The notes beneath the pieces were generated by a model. It was given only the letters and a program-made list of their open reading frames with translations. It was not told the DNA's origin and ran no database searches. From Desarmillaria ectypa (Eukaryota; Basidiomycota; Agaricomycetes; Agaricales; Physalacriaceae), in NCBI GenBank assembly GCA_030407005.1, contig JAUDYN010000001.1:2852001-2916000 (forward strand): DNA of 64,000 bases, read 5' to 3'. Positions 24,013 through 35,827 of the stretch are shown here, one piece after another (position 1 is the first letter of the stretch; the number at the start of each line of letters is the position of its first letter). Position numbers and translations under genes: made by a program.

Positions 24013-24054
24013 AGTGAATAGTGCTCAGATAAGATAAAGAGAAAAATCATAATA
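24013..24054 (-). repeat. Element C 3' LTR remnant
   Basis: Only the first 40 or so bases of a minus-strand LTR remain (TATTATGATTTTTC then TTATCTTATC), next to a polypurine-like tract (AATAGGAGAGCAA, 24055-24067) and a degenerate post-Pol hairpin. The rest was lost when B and C were joined. Confidence 0.6.
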
Positions 24055-27032
24055 TTGCTCTCCTATTAAGGCAATCATTCTGATTATTATATATCAATCT
24101 TTCTATTATATGAATGTTCTTGTTTATATTCTTGAATGGCCTCTTGAGCATTCTTGAGATTGAATTTTACTGTCCAAGTGTTCTTCTTATTTTGATAGCC
24201 CTTCTATTTGATAAGGTATTCAATGATTTCTTTATAATAATGTTCTCTTTCAACTATTCTAAGTCATTTGTCCAAGAGAAGTTCAATCTTGTATTCTTCT
24301 TGTCCATCTATAAGATCTGGCAGTGGTGGAAATAGTTGTTTCTGATTAGAAAACTTGGAAGGATGAAAGAGGATAAAGAGTGTTTTATTAAACTGATCAT
24401 AGATCTTCCAACCAACCAGTAGTTTGAGCTTATATGAGGAAGCTCTGTATTTTGAAATAATTTTAAATAGTTCTACTTATTTGTCATTGAGTTTCTTCTT
24501 GAAACAAGATAAATAGAGATTTGTGGCATCTAGCAACACTTTGTCACCCAGTTTGTCCTCAATAGCTTCCTGTTGATGCTTATCATAACTTTTCTTCATG
24601 CTTTCAGCCACTTTCTCTAATGCTTTTTTTATCTGCTTGTGAAATCTTCATCATTTCTTTCACAAACTTCATAGCAGCAGGCATCTTTCCTCAGAAATTG
24701 AAGATGAGTGCAACTATAGAGTTTTAACCATAGTTGATCTTGAATGAAGAGAATCCTGTCACTGAGTGTATCTGATTATTATGTTGGAATTTTGCCAATG
24801 GTAGCTACTTACTTCAGTCATCTTATCAGTAATTGATGAAGACTCAAAGGTACTTTTCAATTTCTTAGTTTATTTGTTTAGTTTATCTATCAATCTAAGA
24901 ATAATATGCTGTTGAAGGGTTTTCACAAATATAGATCATTGTGTATAGCTCTTTCATGAACTTTGAGACAAATGGTAGTCCTCTGTTTAATATGACCTTT
25001 CTTGGTATACTATGCTTAGTATAGATATAGTCTCAGAGGATCTTAGCCCATTCTATTAAAAAAAGTTTCTTTATACATGAAACTGGAATAATAGCTTTGG
25101 AAAATTGATTAATGACTATTAAAATCAAATTATAACCTTTCAATTCTGATAGATTGGTTATTATATTAATAGTGATGTGTTCTCATAGTCATATCAGGAT
25201 TTTATTCAGATAAAGTAGTGCTCATCACTATTTCATATTGGATTTTATTTACTGACATACCTTGTATTTATAAATATATGCTTTCACATCTTTCTCCAGT
25301 TTTAGCCACTAGTATTCTCTCTGGACCAACTCCTTTATCTTCTCAATGCCAGAGTGTTCTGCCATAATATGATTATAAGATATCATAATAATCTCTTCAC
25401 AAAACTTCTTGTCTTTGGGCATATAAATATGACTGTCATAATATAATATGTCATGCTTCTTTGTGACCCTGCATTCATGTTTTAGAGTATCTGTAATTTC
25501 TGCATTCTATTTTGTAATATTGGCTATTAACTTCTTGATCTTCTAATGTATTTCTTCTTTTATTAGCATAATCATTATTCTGAAGATCTCTGATTTGAGG
25601 ACTATAATATCATTATTATCCTCTTTCTCTTGATCATAATCAGCCTATCATGAAAAAAAATCTGCCTTTCTGTTTGAAGCTCCTAGTTTATGATGCAGAA
25701 TGAAAAGATATTCTGCAAGCTTAGTTACCCAGCAAGCTTATCATTGATTAAGCTTCTGGGATTTACAGAAATACTGCAAATTTTAGTGATCTATCCACAT
25801 CTCAAAGTCTTGCATAGTGCCCATCAAGTAATGTTGCCATTCTTCTAATGTGAGTATTATTGTGAGAAGTTTCTTGTTGTAAATCTTATAATTTTGCTCA
25901 ATTGTCATTAGTGCATTGGATATGAATATGACTGGTCATCACCTGTCATTCTGCTTCTGAGATAGGACTGCTCCCACCACTCCTTCACTAGCATTTACTT
26001 CCACTTGGAATTAATCCTCTTTATTTAGCATTGCCAATATCCTGCTATTCATAATAAGATTTTTAATCTTTTAGAATGCTTCCTTCTGTGTTTTGCTCCA
26101 CTGCCATTAAGCCATTCCTGTCAGCTGTGTCAAATGAAATATTGATAGAAATTGGTGAAACTAAGGAATGATTGTAGTTTCTGTTTCTTCTTGGGTACTA
26201 GCCACTTAGTGATTTTCTTCACCTTTACTGAGTCCATCCTGATAGAGTCTTCACTGATGATGACTCTCAAGTACTCTGTCTTGAGCACTTCAAACTTGCA
26301 TTTCTCTGCCTTTAAGAACAACTGTCCAACTCTTCTTGTTCTTTAAAATTCAAGGAATAGACCTTACAATCTAGACTAGCATTGGCATTGAATGTTAATT
26401 CAATAATGTAGTCTCAGGGCTTTCAAGAGGATAGTTCATCAAAGTTTTTCTTTACAAATACATTAATAAAATCTTAGTAATGCTTAGGAATAATCTCTTC
26501 AAATGACTGTTTTTCTTTTCTCTCATTAGCCTTGGCTGCTAGGTTATTGGCTTTAATACTCATTGCTCAGATGCAGAATGCTTCTGTGAGATTGATAATA
26601 AGGATCTTATCTTCTTCTTTATCTTCTCACCCTATGATTAATCTGAATCTTCATCTGGTAACTGAAAAGATACTTTGCAGTAATTACACTAAACTAGAGA
26701 CACTATTTCTATGCTTCAGTCAATCAAAGGATTGTGTCATTGTAGCCAGTCATATTCTAAGAACACTAAAGTGGTTTTAGGTCTGTTACAGCTAAATCTA
26801 TCATTTTTATATAGTCACTAATGATTAGATGCATCTCTATATACTCAGTAATGTCTCTCTCTTTATTGTAAGTTCCATCTGCATTGTAGACTGCCTGTGA
26901 GAGTTGGGCTTTAGTGGTAGTTAACTTGTGTTTTTGCATATAAGCTTTATTGATTATGCTTTCTATACATCCACTATCAATAAGTCCTATCACTATTGAT
27001 TGTTGCTGAATATTCAATGTTTCTAGTTGCAT
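24055..27032 (-). pseudogene. Element C: ancient Pol with deleted RT core
   Basis: Minus-strand, AT-rich, heavily mutated. Protease near 27032-26766 shows GLIDSGCIESIINKAYMQKH and YNADGTYNKERDITEYIEM. At about 26340 sequence jumps from the protease/RT linker straight to the RT palm end (FLKAEKCKFEVLKTEYL), removing the YLDD region. RNase H, integrase (FVSKFMKELY at about 24960) and connecting blocks follow toward 24070, with stops every few dozen codons. This is the oldest recognisable member of the main family here. Confidence 0.75.
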
Positions 27033-27973
27033 TCAAACATTAATACTTCTTCTCTTTTCACCATATATGAACTATAGTAGAGCTGTTAGGTAATACAGTA
27101 ATTTCAAAGATTTACTTTATGATATTCTCATGATGTTGATGATTAGATCTTTGTCAACTTTTATAGTTTGTTAAAGATATATGCAAAGACATAATGTTGC
27201 TAGCTTATTATCTATAGTTTTGTTTAGTTAAATTTTATATTAAACTCATTTGTCAGTGTTGTAGTATATATTGATACTGATATAGATAGTTATATGAGAT
27301 TATGAATTGCTTGCTGCTTAGCTGAGTATAAATGGAAAAGGTGTTTATTTGTAGTTCAAATATATCTAGAAGAAGAATGAGTTATTAATTAGATCACTTA
27401 CTTAGCTCAAAGGAGAAAGCTCATCACTTACTCAAAGGCTCTATGCTTATAGTGAGAAGATAAGGAAGATAAAAATTCAAAATTCTTGTTAATCAGATAC
27501 AAAAGAGGAGTAGCTGCACACATACTCTTGTATTGCCAGAGCCTATAGATAATAAGAAAAGATAAGTAAAAGTATCTAAAATTTAAATATGTCAGAAGAA
27601 GTAGAATATCATAGCTTAATTACCTCAGCCTCAAGCAAGACTTAACTGACTGAGATACATGTAAATATGGTATAGAGAGAGCTTGCTGTCTCACTCAGCA
27701 TACAAACAGTAGCACAAGCTATTGTATCTCAATCCCCTAGTGCATTCTGAGAAGATATCATCTACTGTTGGTATTGGTCTTTACATTGAATGAGACAGAG
27801 AGAGGAATAATGATAAAACAAAACTAGAGAGAGAAATAAGTAAATTTAGAAGAGAGTAATATTCTATTAATATCAGGTGATATCTATACTACCCATACCA
27901 TTAATATTCCTTTTATCTGAAGTTGAAATAGCTCAATTGTCAGTGAGATAAGCTACCTCAAAGTCAATATTAT
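27033..27973 (-). pseudogene. Element C: decayed pre-protease region up to the D insertion
   Basis: AT-rich DNA between the C protease and the D LTR, corresponding in position to the unknown region between zinc knuckle and protease. No clear motif can be read. The last five bases, ATTAT (27969-27973), are the left target duplication of D; the element resumes at 36250. Confidence 0.5.
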
Positions 27974-28395
27974 TGTTAGGCACCACCTTGGGCACATGAC
28001 TTGGGATGTCAGCTGATCCCTCTGGGCTGTTATGCATTCGAACAGTTACTCAATATGAGAGATAGAAGCTTTCAGTCTTTGGTGTAGTGCGAGTAAGAAG
28101 TATATAATTTAAGTTTAGTCAAGAGATAGAGTACAACTATGTAGTTTACTCTGTTTATATACTATTTCTATGGCATTATATATAGATGAAATGCTAGAGT
28201 CCATGCACAAACGGTATTGAAGTATGGTGGTCTGGGAGGATCATACAACCAATAGAGAGCATCTGGGGTGACAGATGGTGAGAATTAGGGTAGTAGCCAG
28301 TGAGTGGCTGGATACGAGTCGGATTTGTGGATGGATTAGATGGCTGAGTCATGGATATGACTCAGATAAGATATGATAATGGAAAAATTGTAATA
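27974..28395 (-). repeat. Element D 3' LTR (422 bp)
   Basis: TATTACAATT at 28395 to GTGCCTAACA at 27974 (minus strand). The terminal TG has become TA. Same length as the 5' LTR and no indels between them. Confidence 0.95.
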
Positions 28396-28411
28396 TTAAC
28401 CCCTTGTTAAA

Positions 28412-28428
28412 GCAGTCATCCTGACTGC
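28412..28428 (-). other. Short hairpin between Pol stop and polypurine tract (D)
   Basis: GCAGTCAGGATGACTGC: perfect 7-bp stem, 3-base loop, beginning with the last base of the Pol stop TAG (28430-28428). The polypurine tract AACAAGGGGTTAA occupies 28396-28408. Confidence 0.6.
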
Positions 28429-31400
28429 TAAGGCTCTTCTATAGGGGTGTCGAACTGTGTTGCAATTTGACTGATCCAGTACTGATCAATCAGTTTCTTC
28501 CATATTTCTTCATCTGGGTTGATGATCCACTTGGTATATCCATCTTTTCTTTTGGTGAGGTAGGCTACATCGCTGTGTTCTGAGTATTCATGACCCAGTA
28601 TCTTAACCACTGCTTTGTCCTTGGTTATGATTTTTGGAGTGTATATGGCATGGTTTACACTGGCCTGATACTCTTAGATTGCTTCCAAGGCATTCATCAT
28701 TTCGTTTTCTCGGACCCATGAATTGTGTTCATGAGTCCACCCTTTCCACTTGACTAGGTAGTCCATGACTTCCCTAGATGGTTGTCCTTGCTTGGATCAT
28801 ACCTTTCTGATGTGTGAGTCTAAGACTTCTTCAATTTTATACTCTTCTTGACTATCGATGAGGTCTGGAGGAGGAGGTGGTGGCTGTTGTTGATTCACAA
28901 ATGTGGGTGCAATATAGGGGGTCAACAACTTCTCATTGAACCGAGGATGAATCTTCCAGTGGGGTGGCAGTTTCAACTTGTATGCTGCTGCTCCTGACTT
29001 TTTGATGATTTTGAACGGTCCTGTTCATTTGTCATTGAGCTTCTTCTTGGGTCTTGGAAGATGAAGGTTGGTGGTATTGAGCCAGACCTTATCCCCAATT
29101 TGGTACTCCCATGGAGATTGTTTTCATTTGTCATATTGTGCCTTCATTTGCACTGCTGCCTTTTCCAAAGCATCATGTACTTTCTTATGGACTTTGGCCA
29201 TTGTTTTGGTGAAGTCTACAGCCACAGGATTTGCAAAGCTGGTTTTCTGAATTGACTCGGGAATGAGTCAGGGATTGCATCCATATAGGACCATGAAGGG
29301 GCTTTTGCCCATAGCCAAGTGGACTTGGTTATTGTGGGCAAATTCGGCAAGAGGCAGCCATGCTACCCAGTCAGTTTGTCTATAGTTGACAAAGATACAG
29401 AGGTACTTTTCAACCTCCTGGTTGACTCTTTCTGTCTGTCCATCTCTCTGAGGATGGTATGCCATTGAGGCATTCTGTGTGATGTTCAACATTCTGTATA
29501 GTTCCTTCATGAATGCTGAGACGAATTGGGGTCCTTGGTCTGATATGACTACTTGTGGCATGCCATGTTTTGCATATATGTGGTTGCGAAGCATTAAGGC
29601 CCATCCTTCAGCGGATAATTCCTCATTACATGGAATGAGGAGGATGTTCTTGGAGAATTGATCTACAATGACGAGTAGTGCATCAAATCCTTCTGACTCT
29701 AGGAGTCCTGTAACCATGTTGACCGAAATGTGTGTCCATGGAGTGTCAGGTATGGTGTTCGGATGAAGAGGTGCAGCCTTGGCCTGCATATCACTCTTTG
29801 TTCATTGGCAAGTCTTGCATTCCTTGATGTATGACTCGACATCTCTTTTCATCTTTGGCCACCAATACTCACAGAGAATGAGTTCCTTGGTCTTGGCGAT
29901 TCCTGAGTGTCCGGTGGTGATATGATCATGAAATTGTGAAATGATCTCACCACATAGAATAGAGTCATTGGGAATATAGACTCATCCATCATACCACAGG
30001 ATTTCATTTTCCTGGGTAATTCCTCATTCATGGTTAAGGGATTTTTCAATCCCCTGGTCCCATTGGTCCCTTTGTCTTGTTGTGTCTCTTATACATGTGA
30101 TCCTTTCTTTGGTGGTGGGCAGTATCAATGCCTGGAAGTGTTCTGGGGAAAGGATGATGATGTCTTGGTTGTCTTCCTTTCCTTGATCGTGATCATCTCA
30201 TCTGCTGAGAAGATCGGCTTTCTTGTTTGTAGTTCCTGCTTTATGTTGAAGGATAAAGTGGTACTCGGCTAACTCGGTGACCCACCAAGCTTGTCGGCGG
30301 TTCAGCTTCTGGGGTTTTCAGAAATACTGGAGGTTCTGATGATCTGTCCATATTTCAATTGTCTCCTTGGTGCCCATGAGATAATGGCACCATTCTTCTA
30401 ATGCTAGCATGATTGCTAGCAGCTCTTTGTTGTAAATCTCATAGTTGTGCTCAGTGACAGTCAGTGCTTTTGACATGAAGGTGACCAGCCTCCATTTGCC
30501 ATTCTGTTCTTGACTCAGGACAGTGCCAATAGCCCCATCGCTTGCGTTGGCTTCTACTCAGAACTTTCCGTCATCTGAGGGAATCATAAGAACTATGTTT
30601 GTCATCATCAACTTCTTAAGTTGTCTAAATGCTTGTTCTTGTTCTGATCCCCATGTCCAGTCTACTTTTCCAGTTAACTGAGTGAGGGGATGCACAATCT
30701 TGGAGTAATCCCAAATGAACTTTCTGTAAAAGTTCATGAATCCCAAGAAGGACTGTAACTCCTTCTTCTTTGTTGGAGTTGGCCATTCTGCTATTCCAGC
30801 AATCTTTACTGGGTCCATGCAAATGGCATCTTCGCTAATGATGACTACAAGGTACTTGGTCTTGAGCACCTCGAATTCGCATTTCTCGGCTTTGAGGAAT
30901 AACTTGTTCTCTTGGAGACATTGGAGCACTTGTCAGACTATGTCTCAATATTCAGACAAGGATTTCATGAATATTAAAATGTCGTCGAGATAAATTGTGA
31001 CTTTTCCTCCAGCGATCAAATCCTTGAATATGTCATTCATCATCCACTGAAATGTAGCAGGTGAATTTGTCAATCCAAAGAACATAACCATTGGCTCAAA
31101 GAGTCCTCAGTTAGTTCAAAATGCGGCTTTTTCTTCATCACCATCTCTGATGCATACATTGTTATATCCCCATCGAATGTCCAGTTTGGAGAAATACTTG
31201 GCTCCTCGTAGCTTGTCAATAAGCTCAGAGATCAGGGGAAGGGGATAACAATTCTTGATCATCATTTTGTTCAGTTTTCAGTAGTCCTGAACTGGTCATA
31301 GCAAGCCATCCTTTTTCTTGACAAAGAAGAAAGGTGATATGAATGGGGATTTTGAGGGACAAATCCATCCTGAGTCTAAGTTCTCATCCAAGAACTTGTC

Positions 31401-33179
31401 CAGTTGTTCTTGCTCATTTCTATTGAGCAGGTAGACTTTACAGTCTAGGGTCAATTTCGTGTTGGGGACCAGTTCGATTGCATGGTCCCAGGGTCTTCTT
31501 TCTGGTAGGTCATCAAAACTTTCTTTTGAGAACAAGTCTCTAAAGCTCTGATATTGAGGAGGCACGAGCTCCTCCAACATCTGTTTCAGTTTCTCAGCAT
31601 TGGTGGCTGCAGCCAACTCGTTTGCATGGTGGATGGTGTGAAGGATGATTTCTTCTTGCATGTTAACAGCAAGAATACTTTTGCCCTCTTCTAGCTCTTT
31701 GTCCCATCGGTCTTCTTCATCTGCGTCTGGCAGTGTGAAGTGGTTCTGAATGCAATGACATTGTCTGAATGTCATAGTTCCCACCTTCCAGTTAACAAAA
31801 GGGTTGTGGCATTTAAGCCAGTTGTGGCCCAAGTATACGGTCTTGGAGCCCAAGTTGGTGACCGCGAGGTCAATTCGTTTACTGTGGTCTCTGATGGTCA
31901 TTTGGAGTTCCACAAATTCTGTGACATCGCCCGCCTTGTTGCGCATTCCATCAGCATTATAGACTGGTATTGGGGCAGTGGCCTTTCTCATGTCCAACTG
32001 GTGTTGTTGGACATAGGTTCAGTTGATAGAGCTGCCTGTACAGCCACTATCCAACAATGCATGGGTTGTCAATGTCTGTTTCCCGGTACATGGGGAAAGC
32101 TGAATATCCACCAGGAAGTCTCAACCTGAGCTTCTGGTACCACGGATATAGCAGATCGGTTCGTGTAGTTCATAGAGCTGTTCTCAGGCTATACTCTCTC
32201 CTGTTCTCAAGCTCTGAATGAGCTCATCATCTATCTCTCCAAGATGTTTGGGATGGACCCAAATAGAGAGAACTGCTTTGGTGATTGCCAAATCCTAAAG
32301 GCAGTGTCATCTTCTTCATCGGGTACTTTGACGATAGTGGTTCTACTGAAATGCCCCCTTTTTACTGCCTGGGCACTAGTGGGTTCCCGAGTGTGGGATA
32401 TCCCCTGGCAGAGCACAGCTGTTGATGGGAATTTGTCAGCCAGCTTGCCTTCATATCCCTGGTCAGTGCTCCTGTGTTCTTTGGCCAGCACTACTTTCGA
32501 CAGAGTTTGAATTTCCTTGGTCATTGACTCCCAGCTAGTGCTACCATCACACTCATTGTTTGGGTACAACTGCCCCCTTTCTATCGCCTGGGCGCTAGCA
32601 ACTTCCTTCCTGTCAGCTTTGATCCTGTGACTCTCTGGTCTGGTGAGATACTCAGCCTTGTCAGGTTTTCTTCCACCCGGACTGGTTTGTCCAGGGCTTT
32701 GGTCCTGGCCTTGGTTAGAGGTGCTATCCTGGTCCCCCGCCAACCCTGGCGAGGTTGTTGGACTTGTCCCTCCACTCGAGGAGGGCACTGCGGCGTTCAG
32801 GCTTCTGGGAGTCCTGAAGGAGTCCTGCCTACTACCCACTGCCTATTGCTGATTACTCAGTGGTGTATCCGGTGAGCTAGGTTCATTAGACTTCATGGTG
32901 GTGCCAGCACCACCTGTCAATTCCTGCTGCTCAACCTCATCAGGGGTTCAGGAATTGTCACTACAGATACTTGTGTCAGCATCTTCTAGAAGGATGATGT
33001 ACCTGTTCTTTGTTGATTCTTGTTTGGTCTTTGGCTTCGGGGTCTGTGAAGTCATGTGATAGATATTCGTATTTTTCATATATAATTGTCTATTATCATA
33101 ATAATCAGTCTGACCCGCAGAAACTGAGGACTCACCTTTGGACTTGGTCAAGCAAGGGGAATTGAACCCTTGTCGACCT
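28428..33179 (-). pseudogene. Element D: Pol, all domains present but broken
   Basis: The -1 frame opens through the hairpin (GRQGFNSPCLTKSKGESS) and runs to about 32290. There a deletion between two GGATTTGGCA copies removes about 298 bases found in F and shifts the frame. Then protease (from about 32110; LLDSGCTGSS at about 32050), RT with intact YLDD at 30992-30981, RNase H (VEANASDGAIGTVLSQEQNG at about 30550), integrase (first catalytic Asp changed: SVNMVTG at about 29720; VVISDQGPQF at about 29545; QTERVNQEVEKYL at about 29420) and chromodomain (EEYKIEEVLDS at about 28850, VKWKGWTHEHNSWVRENEM at about 28760). About a dozen stops, mostly CGA to TGA. Confidence 0.9.
33146..33178 (-). promoter_or_regulatory. 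Gag-Pol junction stem-loop (D)
   Basis: Starts at the last base of the Gag TAG (33180-33178). GGTCGA/TTGACC and CAAGGG/CCCTTG form 12 pairs with one bulged C; loop TTCAATTC. Upstream is GTAAAAGAC, allowing an A-AAA slip into the Pol frame. Confidence 0.7.
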
Positions 33180-34697
33180 AGTCTTTTACTTCCTCTATCT
33201 TGGACATAACCGGCCCCACTTCATCAGGAGGCCCCAAGAATCTCACAACATTCTTCTCTTTTCTCTTAGGGCAGTTTCTGCTCAGGTGCCCTTTCTTGTT
33301 GCATGTGAAGCAGCACCCCTCGGCTCATTGCCAGTCTAAGTCCATGGGCTTCCCCGCCCCTCCATATGTCATCCACCAACCAGTCCCGGTGTCGCAACTG
33401 GTACTGCTGCCAGCAGTTGGCTTTGGAGCTGAGGAACTTGTTGCCCCAGCAGTGTTCTTGCCACTGGGCTGCTGTTGTTGGGGATGCAGGCCCTGCTTCT
33501 GGCTATCCTGAGGCGTACTTGTGGTCTGGTCAAAGACCCACTTCCGCTGTCTCTCTTCATACATCCTGAGGATGTGTTCCTTCCATTTGGGATATGAGCA
33601 TGGAATATTCACGCCCATGTTGGAGATGAAGGTCGTGTAGGAGGATGGTACTCCTAGTTGGACAGCCTTCACCATCGCGCTGCATTTGGCCTCATCAGTT
33701 CATTGGCCCGCTAGCTTGGCTTCCTCCTCAAGCTTCTGGAAATAGTGGGAGGTGGGCTGTGTTCCCATGCGAAGGTCGAACATTCACTTTTCATGGATCT
33801 CCTCGATTGTGGGATCCTGGAATTGTTGTGTGACTAGGTCAACAAAGTCAGCCCAGTTGGGGTATCTGAAATGGGTGGCAGTCCCATCATACAAGTTGCC
33901 AACCCAATATTCAGGTCTCTTGTAGACCCACCAGTCCTTGGCAGCGCCCTCAAAATGGGACATTGTGAATAGTACCAGGTGCGACGGCACCTGGAAATAG
34001 TGGCAGAACACTTCGAAATAGGCGATGCAATCGCCTATGAAGTGTTCAATGTCATCATGGTCTCCCTTGAATGGGGAGGGGACCTTGACGAGGGTTGGCT
34101 TGATGCCCAAGTATGGGGCATCAGCAGCAGTGTTTCCGACTGGGTTGGGAATAGGGTTGGGAGGACCCTTGCCAGGGGGTGGTCTTGGGATCAAATAGCG
34201 ATCCGGCCTTGGATCCGGGTAGCCTCTTGGCGGCTCACCTGACAGTCTTCCCCTTTCCAGCTCCTTCCCCTTCTCTTGATCGTGAAGATAATCCGTCATC
34301 ATCCTATGGGTGGATTCTTCTCAATCAAGCTCTTCGCACATCTCAGCAATGTGCCATTCCTTCTCCATCAGCATGGTTTTCGTCTGCTGATGGATTTCTT
34401 CTGCCATGGCAGGGGTTCTTGATGCCTCTGCAGTGGCATTTCCTGCAGGGGCTCCTTCTGCTTCCATATCTTCTCCCACCCCTGCGAAGAGAAGACTACC
34501 ACCCTAATAGGGGTGGTAACCTTGGTGATGCACCCAATGATCCAGGGGCAAGTCAGGAAGTGGTCATGGGTTCGTGACTGGGGTATCTGGGGGGTGATCC
34601 AGATATATTTTGTATTGGGGCTGGTGATAATCCAGCCTGCCATAATAACCTGTATCGTAGGTCAACGTATTGTACTGGGGCCTTTGCCCCCAATTAC
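33178..34697 (-). pseudogene. Element D: Gag (ORF2)
   Basis: From the ORF1 overlap the Gag frame reads RSNWGQRPQYNTLTYDTGYY and then HHQGYHPY-GGSLLF. A charged helical segment (MMTDYLHDQEKGKELERG, about 34300) and the linker YLIPRPPPGKGPPNPIPNP follow. The capsid core comes next (SPFKGDHDDIEHFIGDCIAY at about 34090, FEGAAKDWWVYKRPEYWVG at about 33940, HYFQKLEEEAKLAG at about 33750, SYTTFISNMGVNIPCSYP at about 33635), then a Q/P-rich linker and the zinc knuckle CFTCNKKGHLSRNC near 33310-33270. It ends KIEEVKD-TAG. Only a handful of stops interrupt it. No start ATG like that of Y, X and Z is visible in this lineage. Confidence 0.85.
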
Positions 34698-35772
34698 TCC
34701 TCTCTTGCCACCTCCAGCCTCCATAAGTGCTGGAGGGTTCTCTCCAACTCCCTCTGTTTATCTGGATCCTGTGCTCAAAGCCCTGGAAATAAATTGCATG
34801 TGGAGGGGCAGAAAATGCTCTGGTTGTGATTTGCGCATATCTGGGAATTGACGATGGCAGCCCGGTTGGGGCCTCGAATGGGGTCCCCTCGATTGAGGGC
34901 CAGCCACTCATCCATCTCTGGTCTGGGCTCCTCCTAGAGGTCTTGGGCTTCGATGTCTTGGCATCGAACTTTCCATGTGGCAGTCCAGAAGAGACTAAAG
35001 ATTCTTTGATCGACCTCTCTGAGGTTGGGCCAGATGAAGTCCCCCCTGTTTGGGTTGAAGGGGTCATCAGGGGCATGGGGAGGGGCTGGGGTCGGGGTGT
35101 CATACTCCCTGTTGGACTTGTCATCGGAGATTTCGATGACAGGGAGGGAGGAAGTGGATATTGACCCTCCTCAAGGCCAGGTTTCACGGCCCCAAGGGCC
35201 ATAGGGGTGGTTATGATCCATTGTGGGATCATCTGGGTTTCGGGGTCCATGGAAGGACCCATTGTCGCTGTCTGGGGAAGGAGAGCAGGATCGTACATGC
35301 TAGTGTTGCTGGTGGAGAGTGGGGGTTGCGGGATGAGGGGGTGGGCTGGGGTATGGGGGTGGGGCATTGTCGAGTGCAACCCGAATGTCCTGCACATATT
35401 CTTGGGCTGCTGTGTAGGTGGTGGTGGGTCGTTCCATCCAGTACTGGAGTAGAACTGCCCACGCATTATGGGCATGGGCGGATAAGGGCCTGGGAGTTGG
35501 GGGCCTCTCAGAAGTCGTGCGAGTGGTAATGCCTCTTGTTCTCCCAGTTGGGCAGCAGGTAGCTCCCGGGGAAGGACATGATCCAGGTGCCTTGGAGGTC
35601 AGGGTGGGGGTTGTGGTCGGCAAGCCCGCCTTTGCTGGAGCAAGGCTCAGATTTCTTCCTCATAGAGTAAAATGGCGAGGACCATGAAAAAGGCTAGAAG
35701 TATGGTGCTGCCGATAGCGATGCTGAGGGAAATGGTTCGGGGTTCTTGTCAATTGTTTTCTTCTTCAGGCAT
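34694..35772 (-). pseudogene. Element D: ORF1, membrane-anchored proline-rich protein
   Basis: ATG at 35772 gives MPEEENN-stop-QEPRTISLS, then IAIGSTILLAFFMVLAILLY, a single hydrophobic span. A proline-rich segment follows (EYVQDIRVALDNAPPPYPSP near 35400), then SEISDDKSN, DDPFNPNRGDFIWPNL (about 35050) and EMDEWLALNRGDP (about 34915). It ends TAA at 34696-34694. A deletion of about 46 bases near 35525, relative to F, shifts the frame and creates a long overlapping open frame that is not the conserved one. Function unknown; the hydrophobic span suggests a membrane-bound product. Confidence 0.75.
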
Positions 35773-35814
35773 GAAGAAGGGCTTCTTTATGGCTAGCATT
35801 GAAGAAGCAAGGAA

Positions 35815-35827
35815 ATCTCTTGACTAA
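35815..35827 (-). other. Element D self-primer binding site
   Basis: ATCTCTTGACTAA immediately inside the 5' LTR. The LTR holds the exact complement TTAGTCAAGAGAT (plus strand) at 35969-35981, a 13/13 match starting 34 bases downstream of the TATA box, where transcription should begin. Confidence 0.75.

Noticed and set aside
33146..33178. tRNA gene or tRNA fragment gene
   Set aside because: Only a T-arm-like stem-loop is present; there is no D-arm, anticodon arm or acceptor stem around it in any copy.
34564..35475. 303-codon open frame on the minus strand as a real protein
   Set aside because: It opens only because of a 46-base deletion in D. The frame conserved between D, F, Z and Y in this stretch is the neighbouring one with WPxLxxVD and DEWLALNRGDP.
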